A stretch of DNA of 64,000 nucleotides from Lates calcarifer. Taxonomy: Eukaryota > Chordata > Actinopteri > Centropomidae. The DNA is taken from assembly GCF_001640805.2 (NCBI RefSeq), contig NC_066845.1, positions 20,214,307-20,278,306 of the forward strand, read 5' to 3'. Both the position numbers and the translations under genes were made by a program. Below the pieces are notes generated by a model, which was given only the letters and a program-made list of their open reading frames with translations, was not told the origin of the DNA and searched no databases. How positions within the stretch are numbered: position 1 is the first letter of the stretch; each line of letters opens with the position of its first letter. Positions 23,581 to 35,880 of this stretch are shown in pieces.

Positions 23581-26500
23581 ATGTTAAGCGTGGAGTCGTT
23601 GCAAGTTGCTGAGGAGGAGGTGGTTGAATCCAGCTCCAACAAACTCGGTGACATTTACACTTTCGTGGCTAAGGGTTGCTTTCCTCAGACGATGAATCCT
23701 TTACGAAAGAAGAATCTCAAAAGATACGCTCAGAAATTTATCATTGACGGTAAGTGTTATTTTAAAACATTAATTTACCAGCGGAAAAAAACACTGAGAA
23801 TGCACTGCTGTCTTCAGCTCCAGTGATTGTCGGTTGACATCACGAACTTCCATTTCAAAAACTTGTCAATTTAAAGTCGTCTATATTGTCGGCGTGTATG
23901 TACCCCCTAGGACATAAAGTAATATATTATATGTATCTATAGACGTCTTTAGAGAATTCGGCTCACTTACTTAGTCTTTCACCATAACTAGCACTCCATA
24001 CCAGGTACTTCTCAACTAAAAAACTGGCTGTTGGTCTTGCTAAATTATCATGAAACTATGAAAATAACACTCGAACTACTCACTAAAGTTGACATTTTCA
24101 TTAGATAGGTGGTATTTACTAAATGCAGTGTGCGCCAAATTAAAGAAGGGACCTCAACTGTTTTCAGCAAGTCCAACGTTGTGTTCAATTAAATATCAAC
24201 CATTCAAGACCAAGACCAAATTAAATACAGTCATATAGTAATGTAGTATAGTGTTGTTCTCTTCCTGTGCCAGAAGTATTTATTGAAAAATTACTCACAG
24301 TACATTTATCTGCATTCTGTGGTGCTCCTCTGTTAGTAGTTAGTAGTTAGCAACCTTGTTTTCACTGTCAGTAATTGTCAGGGATTTCACGTGTCCCCTT
24401 CATTCATATCTTCATTCAAGAGGGCAAGCTGTACTATGTGGGACCAAGGAAAGAAGAGAAGAGGGAGGTGGTGATTGAGGCTGAGAGGAAGAGGCAGATT
24501 TTCCTCGATTGCCACTTCAATGACATCGGCCAACACCTGGGCCAAAAGAAGACCGTCCACAGGATCCAGAGCAAGTACTACTGGCTTGGGATCATCAAGG
24601 ATGTAGTGGATTGGGTATGTAAATCTTTATGTGTCAAAGCAGCTGATATTACAGGATACTATATTCTGGTGATATCGTCTATCCTATCTGATAACTATGC
24701 TTGTTTCAGATTAAAGTGTGTGACACTTGTCAGCACACAGAGAGGAATAAAAATCTGGCGAGGACTGTTCGGCCCATAAAAGTGGACGCACCCTGGGATA
24801 TCGTTGGGATTGACATCATAGGTTTTTGCCTCAATTAAATCAGCAAATATTTTTTTGCTCTTTAATCCACAGCCTGACACATGTTTTTCCTCTTCTCTCA
24901 GGACCTTTTCCAGAGACCCAGCAAGGCAACACTAATGTTACAGTCTTCATTGATTACTTTACTAAATGGCCAGAAGCATTTCCAGTGCAAAAGACGGATG
25001 CTTTCTCTGTTTCAAGATGCATCTCCAAATGTATATACAGGTAAAAACATGCCACAAGACTTTGAACAGCCACTGAGGTTGAATCAGGGGTCAGATTAAA
25101 AATAATCTACTGTTTCCAAGTCTTTAATAAAAGGCCACTGCCTCTAGTTTAACACATGCTAATACCCTTAAATTTTTGTATTTATTTATTTTTACCTGAA
25201 ATTGAACTAATTCTGGTCTCTGTTCAATTAGGTTTGGTGCCCCTAAAACAATAGTGTGCACACAGAATGCAGACTTCTGTGATGAGGTGAGATGTGAGTC
25301 ACAAAGTTAAATCAAATGAACAGATGAATAAACTGATGGGAGATTTTGGTGCTGTTGTGGGTCACTTTTGTCAGTGCAGATACGGATGTTTTCCAGGTGA
25401 CAAAGTTGCTGTGTGACAGATGGAGCATTGTGCAGAAGGTCTCTCCTCTGGATCAACCTCAGCTCAACCCGCTCCATGACTGCACAAGTCCATTACTGAA
25501 GGAAGCTATTGTGCAGATGGTGACGGAGAAGCAGGCTGACTGGGACGACTTTCTAGACCCTGTGCTGTTTTTGTTCAGGACGTCCACCAACCCTACGACT
25601 AAGTTCACCCCTTACTCCCTCATGTTCAACAGGAAAGCTAATTTACCCAATGAGGTAAGACTGTGGGAATAATCCATGTCTGTGTGTTTTGGTGTCTTCT
25701 AATGAAATATCATTTCCTGTCTTCTAGACAACACTGAGCCTGCTGAACTATGACGAACAAGAGCAGGATATGTATTCCACAAAGGAGAAGGCCTCAACAT
25801 ATATGTCAATAATGCAGGAGCAACAGAACTCAGTTAAGCAGCTGGTAATTCACAACATTTTATTTTATCATTCACAAATGAAAATGGATGTTGGTGATGG
25901 ACTTTGTTCTTTATCTGGCTGTCATGTGTTGGCAGTTTTACATGCATGCAAAGTTCAGGAATGATGGTTCTCACTGCAGCATCTTTAAAGGTCCCAATAT
26001 GGGGCCATTGCCTTCTTAAATGACTGGTCCACCTTCTTTTGATTCTGTCTTAAAACAATACCCACATGACCTTATTAACATTGAAAGAGTTGTAGGTGTC
26101 CTGACCACACTGGCTGTAAACCGATCACTTCCTTAAGCCATTTCAGTGAAGAGATGGATGAATATATTCCACACTCCTTGCTCTGTGCTAAAATCTTTTC
26201 ATAAGTTCAGTTGAAGCTAAGCATGGACGATTTAACAATGAGGACTGTGGACTCTGTCCCTTATCACTTACACTGACATCATGTTAGTGACATCATTTGA
26301 CACCCAGTATGGACAAAAGGAATGATTAAAGCTCTTTCAAAGTACATTTGGGAGTGTCACTATTGTTTTAAGTAGGGTATTAGTTTAGGAGAGAGAGGAA
26401 GTGTTTTTAAAGGACAATCGAATGCTGGATTCATGAAATATTCAAAGCCTCATTTCCTGTGTTTGTTTTGGGCCTGCTGTTTCTTTTTTTGCTGTTGGCC

Positions 26501-27695
26501 AACCAGACCAAGCTGAAAACTAAAAACTAACATCACTGTATAAAGTTATTCTGGCAAACATGTGAGCAAAGAGTTGCCTTTTTACAAATCCATCAGACAC
26601 AGAGCTGCGTAATCTTTTATTTGTGTATTTCTGGCACCCTGACGTACGTAAGTCCAATATTCACGCTCCTGTCAGCTGTTTTGGTCTCTGGCTCTTTAGC
26701 TGCTAAATGCTCCCATATGTTCACCAGCTTGTCGATAACTTTGCCTGCCTGCTGCGTGGTCCTGGGCAGGTAGCAGTGTAAGGTCTGTTTATCAGAGCGT
26801 TCTTGCTGAACACAGTTGGTCGGATGATGAGAGCAGAGTTCAGTCCAGAAAACCAAAACACTGGGCTAAAAGATGCAAAAAACTGCATAGAAGTGAGGGG
26901 TTCTGCAGTGTTTGGTAATGAATTTGTGGGTTTGTCACTCACGCACATTTACACAGTTATTTTATTCACTGTCAGTATTAAAAAAATATAAAAGTTTGGT
27001 TTTATTCACTGATTGGCCACAGCTAATAGTTACTTTGTGAGATCAACCAAGTTTCCTGTTGCATTGTGTGCGTTTCTGTGTGCTCCAGACATGGTACCTG
27101 GCATGTATTGTGGCATTGTAGGGCATGATGTCTTTGTGGTGATATTTGTGTTGAGCACCATTCTTTTGCACAGTTGTGTTTTATATGACAGAAACTTGAC
27201 TCTTACACCACAGATTTCGGTAACAGAATCTCTTTATTAACTATTGTGGATACAGAGTTAATACTAGTATTATTCATGCGTTACAAGACCACAAACTTGT
27301 TAACAAAGATATTCACAAATAAATACATTTAGATGCCTCATTACATAACTGGCAGTGTAACATGTGTAATGTGAAGAAATGATTCAACTGAGATGTTTTT
27401 TCTGTTTTGTGTGTGAATATGTGTGTTTCTCTTCCAGGTGATAGCCAATATGAATGCAGCCTACAAACAAGAGAAGAAGAAGAACGCCAAACGCAGGGCG
27501 CATAACATGCCCTCGATGACCTTTAAAATTGCAGATCCTCTGTTCGGTGCAGGAGATTCACCCTCACCCAAAAAATTGAAAGACAGTTTATATTTGTCTT
27601 TTCCTGTTGAGACGGTGCTGGCGACCGAGCAAAGCAACTCAGATGACATAAAGACTGACTTAGCGTATCACTTGGCCGAGTCTGATGTTCATTGA
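23581..27695 (+). CDS. Domesticated Ty3/Gypsy-like integrase gene, GIN family (probably GIN2)
   Basis: Single-copy-style cellular gene derived from a GIN-type transposon integrase. Eight in-phase exons: 23581-23749, 24421-24614, 24710-24821, 24902-25040, 25232-25286, 25397-25654, 25728-25844, 27438-27695; 433 aa. Residues 57-128 hold an H2C2 integrase zinc finger (H88, H95, C125, C128) with YYWLGIIKDVVDW. Residues about 147-290 are the RNase H-like integrase core: the first acid is kept (D156 in GIDIIGPFP, then FIDYFTKWPEAFP), the second is T215, the third is D251, so D,D-35-E reads D,T-35-D. The spacing is exact but strand transfer is unlikely. The family motif TPYSLMFNRKANLP follows. The tail (about 345-433) is basic (KQEKKKNAKRR) and Ser-rich, with no visible chromodomain or GPY/F module. 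No LTR, gag, reverse transcriptase or terminal repeat flanks it. The GIN1/GIN2 family is known in vertebrates with unknown function. GIN2 is chosen over GIN1 because of its divergence from GIN1 in the core and its shorter length; not certain. Confidence 0.88.
26540..26790. repeat. Dispersed repeat family B, copy 1
   Basis: In the last intron of the GIN gene. Shares the ordered words AAACATGT, ATCAGACA, AAGTCC-ATATTCAC, CTGTCAGCTGTTTTGG and TTCACCA with the segment at 28370-28620. Non-coding. Confidence 0.5.
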
Positions 27696-28041
27696 AAAGG
27701 ATGTTTTGAAAAGAACTAGGAGATGACACACAGGCGGGGGAACGACTACATGTCATCACGAGCTGCCTGAAGTCTGGGACAGTAGACGGGAATCCAGATG
27801 AGTGTGATGATTAGTGCTACCAACACCTAGTCAGTTGAACACACTGTAGGTTGGTGTTTCACTCTTAGATGAATCTTGCACTTGGAAACTGGCCAAAGAA
27901 ATGGCAGTAATCATTGACCCACATGAATTGTTGAGATTTTTTCCTCAATTTCCCTAAAATGTGTTGTTTCCTATGAAAATGGTGTTAACTTATTTGTTTT
28001 TACTTTGTTGTAGAATATATTTTTATGCTGCAATGCTTTGA

Positions 28042-28047
28042 AATAAA
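28042..28047 (+). terminator. Polyadenylation signal (AATAAA) of the GIN-type gene
   Basis: A canonical AATAAA about 350 nt downstream of the stop codon, followed by T/G-rich sequence (TTGTTTCATTTGTG), as expected for a cleavage site. Confidence 0.65.
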
Positions 28048-28369
28048 GGTATTGTTTCATTTGTGAAACCTTGGTGTAGAGCCATTAGTGGAGTCTCTTG
28101 GCCCTGCTGCCACCATTGCAGAATATAGACACTTAACACTCAAAAACCTGGTCTGAATGAGCTAATATCCAAATAATTTGTAGAATAAATAAGAAGCATT
28201 TGTAATGATGAATTTTTCGGTTTCAAATGTTTTCTTTGATTTTGGTCAGTTCTTAGAAGTAACAAATGTATGCAGATAAATGGGAGAGATGAGGCATTAA
28301 TTTCACATTAAAGCTGTATTCATTCATTTTGTTGGCCACTTTAGAACAATGAAAAAGCTGAAAATTTCT

Positions 28370-28620
28370 GCCATTTTATAATGTGAAATTGTTATAGTAA
28401 ACATGTTAGCAAATAGCTGCTTATTATCATATCCGACAGACACGGAGCAACATTAGCACTGATTTGGAGTCATGATTGTATTCACTTGATGAATTTAAGT
28501 CCTACATTCACTTTTCTTTCAGCTCTGTTTGGACTGTTAACTCCCAAAAATGCCCCACTCTATTCACCAACAACCACTGTCTGCTGTTTGGCGCTTGACA
28601 GGTTGTGTAGAATGAGTCTG
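28370..28620. repeat. Dispersed repeat family B, copy 2
   Basis: Shares AAACATGTTAGCAAATAG, ATCCGACAGACAC, AAGTCCTACATTCAC, CAGCTCTGTTTGG and TTCACCAACAACC order with 26540-26790, diverged. Intergenic between the GIN gene and abcb9. Confidence 0.5.
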
Positions 28621-30061
28621 CTGGAGCTCATTAGATGAAAACAGCTGCTTGCTGCTGATCAAAGCAGTGAGAGTGAAACACAACTGCAAAATTGCTGCTG
28701 TGAAACCAAAACAGTGAGCTGAAAGACAGTCCAGAGACCACAGGGCAATGCAGAGGTGTGAGTTAATTCTCTGTGGGCTTGTCAGTACAAGGGACCACTT
28801 TCACATTTTACATAGTCATTTGAGCCACTGCCAATATAAACAAATACTGATTATTGCTGCTTTTAATAAGGGTGAGTGAAAAGTGACACCTAGGGATAGA
28901 TAGTCCGAATACATTCTACAAATTTTAATTAAAAATAACTTAATTATATAATTTAATCAAATTAAATTCATTTAATTAATCTGTTAGTCCTGTAGGAATT
29001 TAGCATACTATTTTTTTTAACCCCAATATGATTTTATCGTGACAAACTAGCTTCATGACTCGTGATCATTTCGAGACCGTTTTGAGATTTTATAATAAGA
29101 TTAGGATTATGGCGTTTTACTGGGATTTTGCAAATAATCAAGTTCATAGAAACTGTGAAATCTTATCTTTCCAAAGAGGGGGGTCGCTGTTGTGTTTTAA
29201 TCTGCTGCTCCATGCCTGGTGGGAGGAATCCCTGGATGGAGGGAACACACAACGTTCACTTCCGCAACAATGTTCTGCGTCAGATAGGTCAAAATAAAAA
29301 GAGGTATCACTCTTCCTTCTTTTCTGAGCTTATATAGCAGTTTCAATGTGTTCAGAACTCGCTGCCTTTTAGGTGCGTCAATAGTCTCATATATTTTTTC
29401 CATATAATACTGACGTAATTTTCAGTAACTCCTTAACAGTTGAAGGATACTGAGGGTGAGTGACTTCGAGCTGCCTTACTGGTCATTTCTTCACGGTAAC
29501 ATCAGATTTCTTTATCAGATTAAATTTTGTTTTTACGTGTTGTTTGGTTGTTGGCAGGTCAGCTAACCATCACCTAGTTGATTCACATCACACGAAAATC
29601 AAAACGCCTGAAGCTGTCATGGCAGCGTGTTTGCGTGTTTCTGCCGTGTGACTCCTCTGTGACATAGACGGTCTTTGATACCGGTGTCCACTTGGCTAGT
29701 GTTGGTTCATTCTCGTAACCCTACCTGACTCAGTGTGAGACGTGGATATTTGTCTTTTAACAAGTACACCATTCGTGCATCTGTGTATTTATTATGGATA
29801 TAGCAAAACTATAGTAAATGATTTAAGGTTCTTGTGGACACCTGGTTGGACGTTAAGGGATTTATTGACATGGACGCATTTGTAACCCGACGCAACACGC
29901 CTCAAGGCTAATTGGTAACTTACATGGCTAGTAAATAATGTAGTGGTAATGTGACTGCAGAATGTTACCACCTTACTGGACAATTGTTTACAGCTTAGTT
30001 ACGGCTTAAATTAAGCTAGTTATTCTGTACAACCTCATGTTTACTCTTTAAGCTACGGAAA

Positions 30062-30070
30062 ACCGGAAGC
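30062..30070 (+). promoter_or_regulatory. ETS-type site upstream of abcb9
   Basis: ACCGGAAGC matches the ETS/GABPA core consensus and lies about 250 nt before the abcb9 start codon, a typical place for this element in TATA-less housekeeping promoters. Function is inferred. Confidence 0.35.
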
Positions 30071-30315
30071 AAATGTAGAGAAATTATTAAAATGTTCCTA
30101 CTTGGTAGAGTCATTTTTGCTGAATTCCGAGTGATCTGAGAGCCCCATACACTGATTCTGCAGTATGTATGGTGTGTCTCTGAATGTAACACCTTGGTGT
30201 GACTGCTAACCACTTAGTGTTGTATTTTAAAAAGCCAGTTTTTGCTATTATAAGGGATAGTTTAATAGTAGTAGCATTTGACGTATTTCCCTATAACTCT
30301 GCCTTGATAATCAGC

Positions 30316-33300
30316 ATGGATATCAAAGTAGGCGTGAGCTGCATTGTGTTATTCGTCCTACTGGACGTTGTCATCACAACTGTCCTATATACACATGGAT
30401 CACACTTGATCATATTCAGAAAGGATGCTCTGGACTTTAACATTCTCAAGTCAGCACTGGACCTCTGGGGGACTGTGCTACTCCGAGCCTCCATTCTACT
30501 TGGAGCCTCCATAGGTGTATCATGGAACAAGGAGGATGGCCCACTGAGGGTCTCTTCACTCTCCACCCTCATTCTCCTCATCTGCTTGATCATCATCACC
30601 TACGCCCTGGCCAAACTGCTGATGCTGACTGAGCTGGAGCCTCTGACTCACAAGCCTTGGCTCCTGAGCCTGATATGCTGGACTTGTGTCTCCTCTCTGG
30701 GTGTCATGCTGCTCTGGAAGCTGCTGGGGAAGGAGCCCGGTTCGACGAGCAGTCAAAACAGCAGCATCAGCAGAGGAGGACGAGGCACTGAGGACACTGA
30801 GAAGCTGGTGGGGACAGCTGGTGAGGAGGAGCAGGAGGTGGGGTGTGAGAGGAAGCAGAACAGACAACAGAAGGAGGAGGGAAGCCAGGACAAGGAGAAG
30901 ACCAGTTCTGGGGCTACACTGGGACGTTTGCTGACCTACTGCAGAAAGGATGGTGGGCTGCTGTTTGTAGCTGTCCTCTTTCTCCTCATCTCTGCTGTGT
31001 GTGAGTGGCCTTGACATAGTATTATAAACCTGTTTAGTGTTTAGTGACAGTGTTTAATCCTGTCTGTTACAAAGGATTGCAACACTTGTGTAATATATCA
31101 GAAGAACCTTACTTTGACAGTTGTGTTAAAGTACTGAGCCTGTAGGTTATGACTGTGTTACTCATTTCACATTACACAACCCTTACAGCTTTTGTTGTCA
31201 TAAAAAGCGACATTAAAAAGTACAAAGGTCTTGGATTCCTTATCTTCCACCACTGGAGCCAATGCAGATGGACCTTATAACACTTTATTGAAGATGCAGT
31301 ACACTTATGGATACAGTCTTTTTTTAAATCTCATATTACATATCAACTCTCGTAATAAGCTTCAAAACAGTGCTCCATTACGTGTAAACTGTATGGCAAA
31401 AACACCTCACCTTCATAACATACAAACAGTGTAAATTTAGACCTTTGGAACAAGGGCTGCAGTTAATGATTATTTCTATTACTGATTAGTCTGCTGAGAA
31501 AAATGTCCATCAAAATATCTCACAGCTCTGTGAGACTTAAAAAAATCACTTACTAACGATTCAAAATACAAAGATATTTTGTTTATTGTCACAGAAGACA
31601 AAGCAAAGCAGTAAATGTTCACACCCGAGAACCTGTTGTTTTAGCTCTACTTTTAAGCAAATTTTCTTCAATTTCTAAAGCAAATTTGAAAACAGATTTC
31701 TCATTGTTGTCCAAGAGTTCTCAGTATGTATCTTGCATTTGCTGATGATAATTAGGAGAACCTATTATGCATAAATAATCAATTCCACTGAGATCCAAAA
31801 ATATGTGGACAGCCTTAACATTATACAATGTTCTCTGTCTTTACCTCCAGGTGAAGCCTTCATACCGTACTACTATGGGAAGGCCATAGACAGCATTGTT
31901 GTTCATCAGAGCATGGAGTACTTTGCTAAACCCGTCATCACTCTGGCTGTACTGGCCTTAGCCAGGTGAGTATATACAGTACACAGGTTGTCTTGTGCAG
32001 TACACTGACAGTTGTAATTATCTTTTTCTTTTGACATTATTGGTCACTACAGAGATCAGGAAATAGAGTTAGCTGCTATAGTGACACGTGACAAACCCGC
32101 TTGACAAGATGTAAAGCAGATTGTTATGTGTCCTGTCGAACCAGAAAAATGGCTGAGCTTCATGATGTTTGACAACATTTTCTTTCTCCTCAGTTCACTT
32201 GCAATGGGAGTGCGTGGGGGAGTCTTCACCCTCACATTTGCTCGACTAAACCTTCGGCTCAGGAACCATCTCTTCAGAACTCTGATGAGGCAGGAAATTG
32301 CCTTTTTTGATGAGAACCACACAGGTGATGTGGGAACGCAATCCATCCATCTATCCATCTTTGATCAACTTCCTCTATTTATGGATCTTATTTAACATTA
32401 AAGCAGTCACCTAATGCTGTTACATGCCTATATCACCCTGTAGGTGACATCATTTCACGTCTGTCAGCTGACACCACCCAAGTGAGTGATCTCATCTCTC
32501 AGAATGTCAACATCTTCCTGAGGAGCACCATCAAGGGCGCTGGCTTCTTCATCTTCATGTTTGGGATGTCCTGGAAGCTCACACTGGTGACCATCATGGG
32601 ATTCCCTTTCGTTGCAGTTGTCTCCAAAGTTTATGGTGAATACTACAAGGTAAAGTAGTTTTGTGTCTGAGTTGATGATGTATTTTACAAGTAAGAGTAA
32701 AGTAACCTCTATGTTTTATTTTTACAGAAACTGACCAAAGAAGTGCAAACAACTCTTGCAGAGGCCAATAAAGTTGCAGAGGAAACCATTTCCTCCATGA
32801 GGACAGTGCGGAGCTTTGCCAACGAGTGTGGGGAGGCCGACTCCTACTACGCCAAGCTCTTAATCATGTTCCAGCTCAACAAAAAGCAAGCCTTGGCTTA
32901 TGCTTGCTACATGTGGTCTAGTTGTGTAGGTGTCAACAGTTGCTTCTTCAAAAAATATGTAAAGCTCTGGATGTTTTTATCGATAACTGTTTGTTACAGT
33001 AGTTGTGTGGTTTTTCAGATTTCAGAGCTTGCTTTAGAGGTTGCCATCCTCTACTATGGTGGTCACCTTGTGGTTACTGGTCAGATGAGCAGTGGTGCCT
33101 TGATATCCTTTTTCATATACATGCTCGAGCTGGGAGAATGTCTAGAGGTATGTTGTCTGTTTTATTTTTTTACTCAGAGTGTTCAAAAACAACTAGCTTA
33201 GGCTAATGCTCTGAACCAATACCTTGTGTTATCCACCCCACAGAGCATTGCATCGGTGTACACAGGTCTCATGCAGGGAGTGGGAGCTGCTGAGAAAGTT

Positions 33301-35706
33301 TTTGAGTACCTGGACAGGAAACCCAAACACCCAGCTGATGGCACAGAGGCTCCAGACACATGTACTGGTCTGGTTGAATTTAAAGACATCACGTTTGCTT
33401 ACCCAACACGCCCTGAGATTGATATTCTCAAGGTTGGTCCTGAGGGATCTTGCTCCCACGCTTTGTTGATAAACCTGTAAAAGCAGTATACTACTCACAG
33501 CTGGTCAGTTTGACTTTAAGTAGCAGAGTTGAGGGTCAGTTTGCTAAAATACTGGGCCAATCCAAGCCTTTTATTTAATTAAGTATCTCAGTCTAATAGC
33601 AACTACACATGGTTTTGCACCAAAATGATATAGTTCTAGGGAAAAAGGCAGGTGCACATTTTGCGATATTTTATATCTGTAATGTAAATCCCAAAATATC
33701 AGTAGCTCTTCAGCCTCGAAACCCATTCTTTTTTTACGTTGACTTTTTAAGTTGAAAGGAAATAACTTCCTGAATTGGTTCCTTTTGTAGGGAGTGTCAT
33801 TTACCCTGCGGCCTGGAGAGGTCACAGCCCTCGTGGGACCCTCAGGCAGTGGAAAGAGCTCCTGTGTGAGTCTGCTGGAAAACTTTTACTCTCCTCAACA
33901 AGGCCAGGTGCTGCTGGATGGAAAACCTGTTCACACCTTCCAGCATGACTACCTCCACTCCAAGGTCTGTCTGAATCAGTGCAATAGGAATAGTTTTAGG
34001 GATATGACAGGGTGTTCTTTTGAAGTAGTAGTAGTCTGAAGACATACATTTTTTAAATGGGTGACATTTATGCCTTTTTCGTTTAAAAAAGGCTCAGTAA
34101 TTTCCTAAAACAACTGGGCACGGCAGTTTAAGCAAACCTTACTCAAACTGGAGTAAATAGTGCATGCATTAGGGAGTATGTAGGTGCTGATTAATCCACA
34201 TTTGGTGCTCTAGTGAATATTTACAGCAGCAGGAAGGTGTATGTAGGATTGAGTTAAAAATAAACTACAGTTACTAGGATCAAGTTACTTTTGGTTAAGG
34301 TCTTCCACACCACTTGGAATCATCAATCCAATTGTTATTTTGTTTCTGCAGGTAGCTCTTGTGGGCCAAGAGCCTGTGTTGTTTGCCCGCACGGTCAAGG
34401 AAAACATCACCTATGGCTTGAGTGACATCCCCATGGAGGCTGTGGTGCAGGCTGCCACCAAGGCTAATGCTCATGACTTTATCACCACCCTCCCCAAAGG
34501 CTATGACACAAGTAATTATGAGATCTGTTTATCTGTAAGTCAGCCACAGGTGTACTGCATTAGTAATTGAAAAGGTAGGAACATGTTACACTTGCGTGAC
34601 TTACTTAAGCCTTAATACAAGTTACTGTTAGGGTTAGAATCTGATTGTAATGTATCACTGTCACACTGGATTTCCTGCACTGGTCTCCTGTGAGACAGTT
34701 CATGGTTAATTCAGGCTCAGTGGGATCTACTCTTAAGTTTTAATTCAATCATTACTTTGTTTTGAAAAGTACTATGTAAATTAAATTAGAACAGATATTT
34801 ATTTTTTTATTACTGACATAAAACAGCAGTTTTAATCCAGGTATTATCAGTCACACCCCACTTATTCTGGTGTATATTCGAGCCTGGCTGGGGACAATTG
34901 TTACATGCTCTCATTACTCTCATATTTCCTGTCTCCACTGTCCAAATGCAAATGAAGTCAAACATGCCTCCAAAATATAAAAAAGCATAATGTGTGACTA
35001 TATAATATTGTTTAATAAAATTATATTCAGCTAACTATTACCTCTGCTTCACAAAGTTTGCAAGGTCACCCCTTATTTTTTTCCCAGGTGTTGGAGAGAA
35101 GGGCACCCAGTTGTCAGGGGGGCAGAAACAAAGGGTGGCCATTGCAAGAGCTCTCATCCGCAACCCACGTGTTCTTATCCTGGATGAGGCGACCAGTGCT
35201 CTGGATGCAGAAAGTGAGCACATTGTAAGTAAACTGCTACATTTACCAAAGCCAAATGACATACAGGAGACGGACAAAATAAATGCAGCACCCATTACAT
35301 GTAATGCAATCCTGTATTATAAATGCGGTAGTCAATAATACAATGTATCAGAGAGGTGTTGATTTATCTCACTGACTATCTACTACAGGTTCAGCAGGCT
35401 CTGAACAACATCATGCAGGAGCACACAGTGCTAGTGATCGCCCATCGACTCAGTACAGTGGAGAAGGCACACAGCGTCATAGTGATCGACAGGGGCAGTG
35501 TGGCTGAACAGGGCACTCACTGTCAGCTGATGGCCAGCGGGGGGCTCTACTGCAAGCTGGTGCAGAGGCAGGTCCTAGGCATCGAGACAGGGGCAGAGGT
35601 CCTAAACCCACCTGAAAACCTCAGCTGGAAGTCTGATGGAGGGCATCAGCGGAGAAGACAAAGCAGCAGCAGTGCCAGCGAGTCTGAAAGCAATGCTCGG
35701 TACTGA
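30316..35706 (+). CDS. abcb9: ABC transporter ABCB9 (TAP-like, lysosomal peptide half-transporter)
   Basis: Homodimeric half transporter that moves peptides from cytosol into lysosomes using ATP. Eleven in-phase exons: 30316-31000, 31851-31965, 32194-32324, 32444-32649, 32728-32925, 33019-33147, 33244-33432, 33791-33964, 34352-34511, 35088-35224, 35389-35706; 813 aa (human about 766). Exon 1 codes four N-terminal helices (TMD0, about residues 5-140), then a charged Ser/Glu/Lys linker (about 145-205), longer than in human. The core ABC transmembrane domain follows ([70 protein letters not shown]). The nucleotide-binding domain is complete: Walker A 567-575 with K573, Q-loop Q615, signature LSGGQ 671-675, Walker B ending at E696, and H-loop H727. 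TMD0 similarity ([19 protein letters not shown]) separates it from TAP1/TAP2. The intron after 34511 uses a weaker GTAATT donor. Confidence 0.95.
31453..31700 (+). repeat. Dispersed repeat family A copy (forward)
   Basis: Begins AGGGCTGCAGTTAATGATTA and carries TACTGATTAGTCTGCTGAG and CAAAGATATTTTGTTTATTGTCA, the order seen inverted at 36688-36960. In abcb9 intron 1. Confidence 0.55.
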
Positions 35707-35874
35707 GAAAGAACTGCAGTGTGTGGAGATGGGATTGGACTGCTGCGAAAACCATATATATTGTAGAAGATATTTTGTGCAGATATTCTGTAGTTTAAAC
35801 AGGATATAGACCACAGAACACTCAAAATGCTCCAGTGAAATACACAACCTTGATATATTTTAATGAGGAATTCA

Positions 35875-35880
35875 AATAAA
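35875..35880 (+). terminator. Polyadenylation signal (AATAAA) of abcb9
   Basis: First canonical hexamer after the abcb9 stop codon, in the sense strand, 169 nt downstream. Further AATAAA sequences occur near 36410 and could be used as distal sites. Confidence 0.5.

Larger units (their letters stand above)
27696..30315. other. Intergenic region: GIN-type gene 3' UTR and abcb9 upstream region
   Basis: The first about 350 nt are the 3' UTR of the GIN gene, with AATAAA at 28042-28047. A diverged dispersed repeat occupies roughly 28370-28620. The last 1.5 kb should hold the abcb9 promoter and 5' UTR; ACCGGAAGC at 30062-30070 is an ETS-type site 250 nt before the abcb9 ATG. The short open frames near 29.0-29.6 kb overlap on both strands and show no recognisable protein. 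Confidence 0.6.

Noticed and set aside
23581..27695. Active retrotransposon or endogenous retrovirus
   Set aside because: Introns, absence of LTRs, gag and reverse transcriptase, and altered catalytic positions all point to a cellular domesticated gene.
29055..29403. Short open frames on both strands upstream of abcb9
   Set aside because: They overlap each other in different frames and show no protein similarity that I can recognise.
32743..33201. abcb9 insertion or frameshift suggesting a pseudogene
   Set aside because: The extra residues are a 93-nt GT-AG intron that happens to be open; removing it restores family length, and all NBD motifs are intact.
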